A stretch of 39,522 bases of DNA from IMG/VR virus record IMGVR_UViG_3300025327_000083, positions 1-39,522 of that record; one strand, written 5' to 3'. This DNA comes from a virus. A model generated the notes under the pieces. That model saw only the letters and a program-made list of their open reading frames with translations, was not told where the DNA came from and did not search any database. The translations under genes were made by a program, and so were the position numbers. Shown here piece after piece: positions 22,434 to 28,990 of the stretch (the stretch's first letter is position 1; each line of letters begins with the position of its first letter).

Positions 22434-22922
22434 ATGAAAAGTCTCACAGCGAATAGGTTACGCAAAGTTTTGGACTATGATCGTGCGACCGGCGTGTTCC
22501 GGTGGCGCATGTCGCTTTCTAACCGTGTGAAGATCGGCGAGGTTGCCGGTTGTACGGGTAAGGATGGCTATCGGCAAATTCGCGTTGATGGACATGACTA
22601 TCTTGCCAGCCGTCTTGCTTGGTTGTACGTCCATGGCTGCTGGCCCACAAATCAAATCGACCATAAAAATACCATCCCCGGAGATGATCGCTTCGAGAAT
22701 CTGCGTGATGTCACACCCGCCGGAAACAGCCAAAACCGGCGGCGGGCGAATCAAGGCAACAAAACCGGGTTGCTCGGCGTGACTGCGCATTATGGAAAAT
22801 ATCAGGCACGGATCAGGATCGATGGGAAGAAGCGCCATCTCGGCGTGTTCAACACCCCGGAAGAGGCGCATGCCGCTTATGTCGCCGCCAAGCGCGAGTT
22901 TCACGCCACTTGCACGATCTAA
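22434..22922 (+). CDS. HNH endonuclease with AP2-like domain, paralogue
   Basis: This 162-residue protein is collinear with the leftward HNH-AP2 enzyme at 8739-9224: MKSLTANRLRKVLDYDRATG, FRWR, GYRQIRVDGHDYLASRLAW, QIDHKNTIPGDDRFENLRDV, NSQNRRR, GLLGVTAHYGKYQARIRIDG and EEAHAAYVAAKR, ending CTI. The HNH residues and the AP2-like C-terminal domain are intact, so it is probably active. It lies between small early genes with minimal spacing. The two copies are on opposite strands and arms; each may cut a different intergenic target. Confidence 0.9.
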   Translation: MKSLTANRLRKVLDYDRATGVFRWRMSLSNRVKIGEVAGCTGKDGYRQIRVDGHDYLASRLAWLYVHGCWPTNQIDHKNTIPGDDRFENLRDVTPAGNSQNRRRANQGNKTGLLGVTAHYGKYQARIRIDGKKRHLGVFNTPEEAHAAYVAAKREFHATCTI

Positions 22923-22926
22923 ACAA

Positions 22927-23253
22927 ATGACAAACAATGAGTTCGACAGCGCCCGCAAGCAGAACCAAGGCTGCATCGTATTCAAATTGGTGAAGGATGG
23001 TGCCGAGCGCGTGGTCGCAATGTCTAAAGAACGGGCAAAAGAATCAAGCACACTGCTACCGAACTGGACATTCGGAGCGTTGCATGGCTCAACGATTCAC
23101 CTGAAAGGAGGCAACTCCGATGCCACAGTCATGGCTTCTTCTGATATTAACCGCTTTAGCACTGTTGACGACAACATTCTTGGGCACCATTCTCGCCGTG
23201 TACTTTCTGGAGTGGACGCGGGCCGTTCAGGACAGACGAAACGCGCGCGCTAA
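22927..23253 (+). CDS. Hypothetical protein overlapping a membrane gene
   Basis: This 108-residue frame begins MTNNEFDSARKQNQGCIVFK. The first 65 residues look like an ordinary small domain (LVKDGAERVVAMSKERAKES, then WTFGALHG). The last 44 codons overlap the membrane-protein gene at 23120 in another frame and have shadow-like composition. The product may therefore be real with a drifting tail, or the true stop may have been lost by a recent frameshift. ATG follows the HNH stop by 4 bases, with no strong Shine-Dalgarno. Confidence 0.55.
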   Translation: MTNNEFDSARKQNQGCIVFKLVKDGAERVVAMSKERAKESSTLLPNWTFGALHGSTIHLKGGNSDATVMASSDINRFSTVDDNILGHHSRRVLSGVDAGRSGQTKRAR

Positions 23254-23320
23254 AGCAAAAGCGGAGCGCACGAATTCAATCAGCATAGTCATTCCGATCA
23301 GAAAGGAAAAACGGCGATGA
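23120..23320 (+). CDS. Small single-span membrane protein (66 aa)
   Basis: The 66-residue product begins MPQSWLLLILTALALLTTTF and continues with LGTILAVYFLEW, giving one transmembrane helix. A basic tail follows (DRRNARAKAKAERTNSISIV). AAAGGAGG lies 8 bases before this ATG, one of the best ribosome binding sites in the window, which argues that this frame rather than the overlapping one is strongly translated. Size and topology resemble small phage membrane proteins, including spanin-like or holin-like ones, but a single span with a basic tail is not diagnostic. Confidence 0.65.
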   Translation: MPQSWLLLILTALALLTTTFLGTILAVYFLEWTRAVQDRRNARAKAKAERTNSISIVIPIRKEKRR

Positions 23321-23574
23321 GTACGAAACTAGACAAATTGCTGGCAAAACGCGATGCCATCTACACGCAGATCGATGCGCAAACCAAGCGAGATTTTCCG
23401 CCTGGGATGCTTGTCACATGGGAATTCAATGTCAAAGACGGGACGCGCGCCCAATATGGCATCGTGATCTCAGCGGACTCCTGGCAAGGAAGCCCTATGG
23501 TCGTGTGCACAAATAACCATACCGGCAATCGAGTGAGGGTGCCCTATTCCAACAAACTGCGCTCTCTGCGATGA
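23317..23574 (+). CDS. Hypothetical small protein (85 aa)
   Basis: This 85-residue product begins MSTKLDKLLAKRDAIYTQID and has a helical N-terminus, then a beta-rich portion: GMLVTWEFNVKDGTRAQYGI, then VISADSWQGSPMVVCTN and RVRVPYSNKLRSLR. The second part resembles a small SH3-like or KOW-like beta barrel. The ATG overlaps the previous TGA and the stop overlaps the next ATG (ATGA). Function is unknown. Confidence 0.7.
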   Translation: MSTKLDKLLAKRDAIYTQIDAQTKRDFPPGMLVTWEFNVKDGTRAQYGIVISADSWQGSPMVVCTNNHTGNRVRVPYSNKLRSLR

Positions 23575-23954
23575 ATCCAGAGTTCAAAGAGCCATTCCTG
23601 AAGTGCTACTGCGGCAGCGACATGACGCTGCGCAAGTCCAAGTACGGGCCGTTTTATGGCTGTACTCGCTATCCGGAATGTGATGGCGCGATAGGAATGC
23701 ATCCGGATGGCACGCCTCTAGGTGTGCCCGCGGATAAGGAGACCAGGACAAAACGGATTGAGGCTCACGAAGTATTCGACGAACTCTGGAAATCTCTTGG
23801 CGCACCTTATACGCGCACCCAAGCGTACTTCGAGATGCGCTGCATGATGGGACTGAGCGATGATGAAGCGCACATCGCCAACTTCAGCAAGGAGCAATGT
23901 GAGAGGATGATCGAGAAGGTCCACAAACGCATTACACGCCTAGCTGGCGATTGA
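23571..23954 (+). CDS. Topoisomerase-type zinc ribbon protein (DUF3268-like)
   Basis: This 127-residue protein begins with a four-cysteine finger like those at the C-terminus of type IA topoisomerases: FLKCYCGSDMTLRKSKYGPF and YGCTRYPECDG (C-x-C, then GCTRYPEC). The rest (RIEAHEVFDELWKSLGAPYT, then MMGLSDDEAHIANFSKEQCE) matches the DUF3268-type phage proteins that pair this finger with a helical domain. It probably binds DNA. There is no topoisomerase catalytic domain. It is part of the coupled rightward chain. Confidence 0.85.
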   Translation: MNPEFKEPFLKCYCGSDMTLRKSKYGPFYGCTRYPECDGAIGMHPDGTPLGVPADKETRTKRIEAHEVFDELWKSLGAPYTRTQAYFEMRCMMGLSDDEAHIANFSKEQCERMIEKVHKRITRLAGD

Positions 23955-23967
23955 GAGGATTTCAATC

Positions 23968-24312
23968 ATGTGGAGCAGAGAAGAATTCGAAGCACTGGTG
24001 CCCAAAGAAGCCGGGAGTGAAAGTTACGCCAAGAGCGCTAGTGAAGAAATCGCTCCTGAGCGCCGAGCGAGCCCGGGCTGGTTCAGTCATTTGCTGACGC
24101 TGTTCACGGTGCATCGACTCCTGAAACACAGCACACAGGAAACGAAAAACTGCCTGACAATGCTCAACGTGATGTCGCAACAGATCGATGGGTTGCGTCG
24201 CGATATGGCGGCAATACAAATGCACATCAATCACCTGAATCGCAGACAGGCCGAGGATGCCGCGCTCCTCAAGAAATTGCAAGATGCGGCAATTTTGAAT
24301 CTCCCGGGGTAA
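23968..24312 (+). CDS. Hypothetical coiled-coil protein (114 aa)
   Basis: The product begins MWSREEFEALVPKEAGSESY and has a basic/Ser-rich stretch, an amphipathic helix (WFSHLLTLFTVHRLLKHSTQ) and a long C-terminal coiled coil (QQIDGLRRDMAAIQMHINHL, then LLKKLQDAAIL). The amphipathic helix could contact the membrane. GAGAGGA precedes the start. No family is recognised, and no enzymatic motif is visible. Confidence 0.65.
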   Translation: MWSREEFEALVPKEAGSESYAKSASEEIAPERRASPGWFSHLLTLFTVHRLLKHSTQETKNCLTMLNVMSQQIDGLRRDMAAIQMHINHLNRRQAEDAALLKKLQDAAILNLPG

Positions 24313-24344
24313 TACGAACAGCCAGATTACACGGAGGTACAGCC

Positions 24345-24749
24345 ATGGACATGACCGCACTGGTCTCACAATTACTGTTCACGCTCCAACTGCTGACCGG
24401 CTATCAGGTATCGGCACCGGAAGTGCAGCAGAAGTCGAGGGCTGAAATTGGGGCAATCCTCTGTCCGGTTAGCAAGTGCGCGCCGTATTCGGCCTATCGT
24501 GAAAGCGTGGTTTATCTCTCACACGATGTTGATCTCAGCACTCCAAAAGGTCGATCCACGCTATACCATGAACTCGTGCATCATGCCCAAGAGAAGGGTA
24601 CCCACAAAGGCCAGCGCCATGTGGCGAGCGGAGATGCCTGTTCTGAATCTGTGGCTCGCGAGCACGAAGCCTATGCCGCTCAGAATCAATACTTGAGCGA
24701 AATCGAGAATAGCGGGCTTCGAGCTTACTACAACGGACGCTGCTGGTGA
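24345..24749 (+). CDS. HExxH protein, DUF6647-like, second copy
   Basis: The 134-residue product begins MDMTALVSQLLFTLQLLTGY. The first 25 residues are hydrophobic and may be a membrane segment or poor signal peptide. The motif TLYHELVHHAQEKG (HExxH) and a downstream SVAREHEAYAAQNQYL segment match the arrangement in the leftward protein at 11746-12225 (HELIHYLQ and REHQAF), and both carry a C-x-x-x-C pair earlier (ILCPVSKCAPYS here). They are probably distant paralogues with zinc-dependent peptidase-like folds. Activity is inferred from the motif. GGAGG lies 9-10 bases before the ATG. Confidence 0.75.
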   Translation: MDMTALVSQLLFTLQLLTGYQVSAPEVQQKSRAEIGAILCPVSKCAPYSAYRESVVYLSHDVDLSTPKGRSTLYHELVHHAQEKGTHKGQRHVASGDACSESVAREHEAYAAQNQYLSEIENSGLRAYYNGRCW

Positions 24750-25075
24750 AAAGCCTATCTCACAGGATTCTCAGCCTTCTCGCCGAGAACAATGGACGGC
24801 GAATGTGCAACAGTGATCTGCGCGTGGCCATTGATACCGGGCATACGCCGGCTGAAATTTCCGGGCGCCTGGGCTGGCTCATAATCAGAAAATGGGTGAC
24901 GACTTCCACTCATTACGGAAAGATGCACTATGCGATCACATCTGCCGGTCTCGACAGAGTTTACGGACCGCGCCCAGGTAGCGAGGCCGGCATTGCGCCT
25001 GGTCTATTCCTCTTGCAAACGTGTTGGAGCGGGCCCCCACACGATGGGAGAAAAGAGCTTTCACATGAAGCCTGA
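24746..25075 (+). CDS. Winged-helix-like small protein (109 aa)
   Basis: The first 75 residues (ILSLLAENNGRRMCNSDLRV, then GHTPAEISGRLGWLIIRKWV, and GKMHYAITSAGLDRVYG) have the helix-helix-helix-wing order of winged-helix DNA-binding domains. The tail after residue 75 is Gly/Pro-rich and may be unstructured. GTG start overlaps the preceding TGA (GTGA). A regulatory or DNA-binding role is likely but unproven. Its 3' end overlaps the next gene by 11 bases. Confidence 0.65.
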   Translation: MKSLSHRILSLLAENNGRRMCNSDLRVAIDTGHTPAEISGRLGWLIIRKWVTTSTHYGKMHYAITSAGLDRVYGPRPGSEAGIAPGLFLLQTCWSGPPHDGRKELSHEA

Positions 25076-25268
25076 TCAATCAGCGCAATTGAAACAACTT
25101 CGCGAACATGCCAGAGCATTGCGCATCGATATCAGCGGCGCTCGTGCGGCCGGCGCGGATCAGAAGTTAATTGAGCAGGCTCGCTGGGAATTGCTCTGGG
25201 CAGTTAAGTTGACGATAGAGGCGATCGACAAAGGGACGCATAGTGAAAACATCCATAAAAATCCTTGA
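25065..25268 (+). CDS. Small helical protein (67 aa)
   Basis: The 67-residue product, MKPDQSAQLKQLREHARALR and then LIEQARWELLWAVKLTIEAI, forms helical hairpins. The ATG follows GGGAGAAAAG, an acceptable ribosome binding site. It overlaps genes on both sides by 11 and 26 bases. Similar two-helix proteins are common in phage early regions. Function is unknown. Confidence 0.6.
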   Translation: MKPDQSAQLKQLREHARALRIDISGARAAGADQKLIEQARWELLWAVKLTIEAIDKGTHSENIHKNP

Positions 25269-25449
25269 ATTCGTAGGACAAGGGCTTTGCCTATTCTTGC
25301 TCATGGGCATCATGCTGCTTGGGGGAATTCTTTGCTGGCTGGAAAAACGCCACAAGGCTAAATCGAGACGCAAATTTCGCGATGTCAGAAGGAAGAAAAT
25401 CGTTCCTCAAACCAAACAGCCTGAACAGTATAGAAAGCGCCCACAATGA
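25243..25449 (+). CDS. Small single-span membrane protein (68 aa)
   Basis: The 68-residue product starts with GTG and reads MKTSIKILEFVGQGLCLFLL, then MGIMLLGGILCWLEKRHKAK. It has one hydrophobic span at residues 10-32 and a strongly basic cytoplasmic tail (KSRRKFRDVRRKKIVPQTKQ). It overlaps the previous gene by 26 bases and the next by 4. The topology resembles small phage membrane proteins, but no family is assigned. Confidence 0.65.
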   Translation: MKTSIKILEFVGQGLCLFLLMGIMLLGGILCWLEKRHKAKSRRKFRDVRRKKIVPQTKQPEQYRKRPQ

Positions 25450-25970
25450 GCGAGACACCGAGGACAGCTGCGCAAGCAGCGGGAGAATCCACTGAACAGA
25501 AGATTGCGAGACTTGAACGCGAACTCGCCGCCGCGCTCAAGGCCGAAGCACACACACGGGCAGTTCTGAAAAGTGTCGAACGAGATTTGCGCGAACAGTT
25601 AGCAACCGCGCTCAAGGCCAAGGAGATTCTAAGAGATGGCAGAGAAAGTGATGCTCGTGCAGCCCATCTTGCTGCACGGTTGCACGGAGAACAAATTGCC
25701 GAATTGCGCAAGGCCAAGGAAGAGGCGGAGCGTACTGCTGACATAACAATGACCGGCTTTGGCAAGCTGGAAGAAAAATTCCGTGAGCAAGTCCTTCGCG
25801 CCGAGGAGGCGGGACGGAACGCGGAGAGGTATCGCATTCTACGCAATGGAGATGTTAAAGGTTACGCCGTAATGCAGATAAGCGAATCCTACGAGCGTCG
25901 TGTAAGTATAGATGGGGATAGGCTTGACGCCATCATCGACAAGGAGACAACCAGTGTCGTCACTAAATAA
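25446..25970 (+). CDS. TPRT-type coiled-coil protein, copy 2
   Basis: The 174-residue product begins MSETPRTAAQAAGESTEQKI. Like the protein at 18363-18797 it combines an M-S-x-TPRT start, LERELAAALKAEAHTRAVLK, KAKEEAERT and AERYRILRNG. This copy has an extra coiled-coil stretch in the middle and a different C-terminus (YERRVSIDGDRLDAIIDKET). Stretches of 24 and 21 identical bases are shared with copy 1, implying duplication or recombination. Function is unknown. Confidence 0.75.
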   Translation: MSETPRTAAQAAGESTEQKIARLERELAAALKAEAHTRAVLKSVERDLREQLATALKAKEILRDGRESDARAAHLAARLHGEQIAELRKAKEEAERTADITMTGFGKLEEKFREQVLRAEEAGRNAERYRILRNGDVKGYAVMQISESYERRVSIDGDRLDAIIDKETTSVVTK

Positions 25971-26193
25971 ACCTAGCACATTCGACTGCATGAAGAAGGT
26001 GCAGACCAACCGCGATCTTCCATACTTTCTACTGTTGGCTTCCGATCCGCTGGCCGCGGATCTCGTCAACGAATGGGCATTCCGCGCCAAACTGGCCGGC
26101 GTCAACAAGGCCAAGGTCGCTGAGGCCGAGCGCTGCGCTATCGAGATGGCCGACTATCATCACAAGAACCGGCCAACGGAAACGAAGGAATAG
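25954..26193 (+). CDS. Hypothetical protein (79 aa)
   Basis: The start is taken as GTG at 25954 because AAGGAG lies 7 bases upstream; earlier frames overlap the preceding gene more. The product reads VSSLNKPSTFDCMKKVQTNR, then LPYFLLLASDPLAADLVNEW, and AERCAIEMADYHHK. It is helical with no membrane segment. A similar LLA-x-DPLA-x-x-LV-x-W pattern occurs in small phage proteins near DUF5131 genes, but I know no function. Confidence 0.65.
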   Translation: MSSLNKPSTFDCMKKVQTNRDLPYFLLLASDPLAADLVNEWAFRAKLAGVNKAKVAEAERCAIEMADYHHKNRPTETKE

Positions 26194-26195
26194 CC

Positions 26196-26621
26196 ATGGC
26201 TGAAACAAGCCGCATTGAATGGACGCGCTCGACGTTCAATCCTTGGATTGGTTGCACCAAGGTTGGGCCCGGCTGCGATCATTGCTATGCCGAAACGCTA
26301 GATAAGCGCCACAATTGGGGCGGCGCGACGCACTGGGGCCCAGGCGTGCCACGTCACCGCACCAGCGTTCACTATTGGAATGAGCCTCTGCGCTGGAGTG
26401 CGAAAGCCGCTTCGGCCTCGATGAAGTGCAGCCAGGGCCATACATTCACGAACGAAGCTCGGCTCGCCATCGAGATTAATGACGTTCTGGCGATGATTGA
26501 AATGCTGAAGGCCGAATGGCTGATTACCAGTATGGTCGATCGAGCCGCGATCGACCGCAAGAAAGCAAAGGTCGAGGCATTCCTGGAGTATTCCAAGAAG
26601 TGCGGGACGCTGCAACCATGA
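26196..26621 (+). CDS. Truncated or chimeric DUF5131 (phage Gp37/Gp68-like) protein
   Basis: The first 70 residues carry the hallmark of phage Gp37/Gp68-like proteins (DUF5131): IEWTRSTFNPWIGCTKVGPG then CDHCYAE, with three cysteines in a CxxxxxxCxxC pattern reminiscent of radical-SAM cluster ligands, followed by HRTSVHYWNEPLRWSAKA. Full family members run to roughly 230-300 residues. Here the family pattern stops after about 70 residues, and the rest (CSQGHTFTNEARLAIEINDV and on) is an unrelated helical tail ending at 141. Its TGA overlaps the methyltransferase ATG. It may be degraded, or a reduced form with the cluster site kept. Confidence 0.7.
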   Translation: MAETSRIEWTRSTFNPWIGCTKVGPGCDHCYAETLDKRHNWGGATHWGPGVPRHRTSVHYWNEPLRWSAKAASASMKCSQGHTFTNEARLAIEINDVLAMIEMLKAEWLITSMVDRAAIDRKKAKVEAFLEYSKKCGTLQP

Positions 26622-27826
26622 ACCGCATCGTCATCGGTGACTGCCTGGAAAAGCTTGCAGAAATTGCAAATATGTCGATCGACGCGATCATCACGGATCC
26701 GCCGTATCATTTAACCACTGGGAAGAAAGGCGGAAGCGGGCCGGCTTCCGTCAATCTGCAATCGCCCTATGGCCGCGCCCGCATCGGAACCGGCTTCATG
26801 GGGATGAAGTGGGATGGCGGAAATATAGCCATGCGGCCCGAGACGTGGGCCCTGATGCTGCGCGTGGCGAAGCCCGGCGCGCACTTGCTGACTTTCGGCG
26901 GTGCGCGGACCTTTCACCGGGTCTGGTGCGCCGTTGAGGACGCCGGCTGGGATGTACGAGATACCCTTCTTTGGCTGCATGGCGAGGGCTTCCCGAAGTC
27001 GAGCAATCAGAAAGGCGAATGGGAAGGATGGGGCACGGCGCTCAAGCCTGCCTTCGAACCGATACTGTTAGCGCGCAAGCCGCTTATCGGCACGGTCGCC
27101 GAGAACCTTGCGGCGCATCATATAGGCGCGCTCAACATCGACGCCTGCCGCATTCCTGGTGGCGCAGGCGGCACCCGTGAAGGCGAGGACTCAGCGGGAC
27201 GCCGGTATGCGGAGAAAGGTTCTACGAACTTTGCGCCGACTCCGGGGCCGCGAGGCGGGGATGCGAAGGGCCGCTGGCCGGCCAATGTCCTGCACGATGG
27301 CAGTAATGAGGTAATTGCTGCATTTCCGCTCGAGGCCGGCGCTGCGGCTCCGGTCACTCGGCGCGGTGCGGACAAATCCAGGAACAGTTACGGTGTCTTT
27401 GCTGGGCAAGAGGAAGTCGGGCACTTCCACGATGACAGCGGCAGCGCCGCCCGTTTCTTCTGGTGCCCGAAAGCATCCAAGCGCGATCGCAATGAAGGTC
27501 TGGAGGGCATGCCACGCAAGGCCGTGAACTGGTCGAGCGGAGATCAATCGCCCGGCACGTTTCAATCCCCGAACACCGACCGCGAGAACGAGAACTTCCA
27601 TCCCACGGTCAAGCCTACTGAGTTGATGCAATGGTTGATTCGGCTGGTGACACCGAAAGGCGGGGTGGTGCTGGATCCTTTCATGGGCTCCGGCTCTACC
27701 GGAAAAGCAGCGATGCGCGAAGGCATGTCATTCATCGGCATCGAGCTTGACAGAGCGTACACGGAAATCGCGGAACGCCGAATAATCGGAGTTGCGCCAT
27801 TGTTCGCAGATAAGATTGAATCATGA
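26618..27826 (+). CDS. DNA adenine/cytosine-N4 methyltransferase (orphan)
   Basis: This 402-residue enzyme is of the beta-type N6-adenine/N4-cytosine family. Motif IV DPPY is at residues 27-30 (IDAIITDPPYHLTT), and the SAM-binding motif I is near residue 350 (VVLDPFMGSGSTGKAAMREG, then FIGIELDRAY). This IV-before-I order defines the class. The middle has a variable target-recognition region (PGPRGGDAKGRWPANVLHDG). HPTVKPTELMQWLIRLVTP precedes motif I, as expected. No cognate restriction enzyme is visible, so it is probably an anti-restriction or regulatory orphan methylase. The giant protein carries another methyltransferase domain. Confidence 0.93.
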   Translation: MNRIVIGDCLEKLAEIANMSIDAIITDPPYHLTTGKKGGSGPASVNLQSPYGRARIGTGFMGMKWDGGNIAMRPETWALMLRVAKPGAHLLTFGGARTFHRVWCAVEDAGWDVRDTLLWLHGEGFPKSSNQKGEWEGWGTALKPAFEPILLARKPLIGTVAENLAAHHIGALNIDACRIPGGAGGTREGEDSAGRRYAEKGSTNFAPTPGPRGGDAKGRWPANVLHDGSNEVIAAFPLEAGAAAPVTRRGADKSRNSYGVFAGQEEVGHFHDDSGSAARFFWCPKASKRDRNEGLEGMPRKAVNWSSGDQSPGTFQSPNTDRENENFHPTVKPTELMQWLIRLVTPKGGVVLDPFMGSGSTGKAAMREGMSFIGIELDRAYTEIAERRIIGVAPLFADKIES

Positions 27827-28152
27827 GCGGCTGGATTGGCGTCGACCTCGACGGAACATTGGCCTATTACGATGGCTGGAAATCGCCGTCACATATCGGC
27901 GATCCTATCCCGAGAATGGCCGAGCGTGTACGCCAGTGGCTGGCAAAGGGGCAGGAAGTGCGTATCGTCACAGCCAGGGCCGGAGTGCCAGAGCTTATCG
28001 CCCCGGTGCAGGCATGGTGCCTGAAACACTTTGGAGTTGAATTGCCAGTGACGGACCGCAAGGACTTCAGGATGATTGCTCTTTACGACGACCGCGCGGT
28101 TCAAGTAGAGTACAACACAGGTAGGATCATCAAAGGAGAACGCGATGATTGA
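27823..28152 (+). CDS. HAD-like hydrolase, small
   Basis: This 109-residue protein has the HAD-superfamily signature: GVDLDGTLAYYDGW (D-x-D-G-T) at residues 5-18, then VRIVTARAGVPELIAPVQAW (motif II Thr), and later a KDFRMIALYDDRAVQVE stretch with the Asp pair of motif IV. It lacks a cap domain, as in small phage polynucleotide-phosphatase-like or nucleotidase proteins. The substrate is unknown; phosphatase on nucleotides or DNA ends is a reasonable guess. ATG overlaps the methyltransferase stop. Confidence 0.85.
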   Translation: MSGWIGVDLDGTLAYYDGWKSPSHIGDPIPRMAERVRQWLAKGQEVRIVTARAGVPELIAPVQAWCLKHFGVELPVTDRKDFRMIALYDDRAVQVEYNTGRIIKGERDD

Positions 28153-28912
28153 GACGCCGAGACCGTTGATTGCCAAACTACATGCTCATCTGCGCCAGCT
28201 TGCTCCGCACATCAAGGAGCGTGAAACCGGGGAATTGCTGAGGCAATCTCTGGTGAGGATTATTGAACTGGAGAACTTCGAAAAGGCATGGTACGATTGG
28301 CTTAGTCTTCAGGGTGGCGATGTGACAAAGATGTTTGATGCCGCCAGGCGTTGCGAGCGTGTCGAGGCCGAGATGGAAAAGTTGAAGATTGTCTTGGCGC
28401 AAGAGCGTTTCGAGCGTGCTGACAAAGAATTGTCCAGACGGCTGAGAATGCCGTTAAACATCACTCGCCCGCTCATTCTAAAATCGATGATCATCTTTGT
28501 CATCGCATTTGTGCTGAGTTCTGCGGTGATTTGGTTGACAGGCGCCGCCGAAGCACAAGACTTGATCCCATGCGTCGCCCGCGGCCGCACAGCGTTCTCA
28601 ATGGTGATGAGCCATGGGCAAGGCACGCCGCTCGATGAGGTTGCCGTCCAATTCCACAAGGGCGAGCGTATCTTTGTGACTGATGATGAATACGTGAATG
28701 GGGTCCGCGAAGAAATACGGCCTCTGATCGCGAGTTCTCCAATCCCCCCCAAAGACACTTACGCTTTGGAAGCTTACGCCCAGTGGATCGGCAATAAAGT
28801 AGCCGGACGCTGTGCTTATGAGCTTGGGAAAGAGCGTGCGAAGAAGGCGATTGAATCTCCGGCGCAGCCAATACCGGAACAAGAGGATCCGGCTTACTAC
28901 ATCTGCCGATAG
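28145..28912 (+). CDS. Membrane-anchored protein with GQGT-LD periplasmic domain
   Basis: This 255-residue protein has an N-terminal helical cytoplasmic part (HAHLRQLAPHIKERETGELL, then a coiled coil), a transmembrane segment near residues 110-138 (ILKSMIIFVIAFVLSSAVIW) and a periplasmic part. The latter, CVARGRTAFSMVMSHGQGTP then LDEVAVQF, and VNGVREEIRPLIASSPIPPK, parallels the exported leftward protein at 7797-8549. It may be a fusion of a cytoplasmic coiled-coil protein and a periplasmic domain. It starts 8 bases before the previous stop. Function is unknown. Confidence 0.65.
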   Translation: MIETPRPLIAKLHAHLRQLAPHIKERETGELLRQSLVRIIELENFEKAWYDWLSLQGGDVTKMFDAARRCERVEAEMEKLKIVLAQERFERADKELSRRLRMPLNITRPLILKSMIIFVIAFVLSSAVIWLTGAAEAQDLIPCVARGRTAFSMVMSHGQGTPLDEVAVQFHKGERIFVTDDEYVNGVREEIRPLIASSPIPPKDTYALEAYAQWIGNKVAGRCAYELGKERAKKAIESPAQPIPEQEDPAYYICR

Positions 28913-28922
28913 TGTCACCCGC

Positions 28923-28942
28923 CAGCGCATCATAGTGCGCTG
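28923..28942 (+). other. Hairpin in intergenic region
   Basis: CAGCGCA-TCATAG-TGCGCTG forms a 7-bp perfect stem with a 6-base loop, just after the stop at 28912. No T-run follows, so it may be a weak or Rho-dependent terminator, or an mRNA-stabilising element. Confidence 0.5.
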
Positions 28943-28990
28943 ACAGATTGGCATTTCGCTAATCATTTAACGATCGATGAAAGGAATAAC

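Noticed and set aside
28923-28942. Hairpin after 28912 as an intrinsic terminator
   Set aside because: The stem is good but no T-run follows on either strand, so I list it only as a hairpin.
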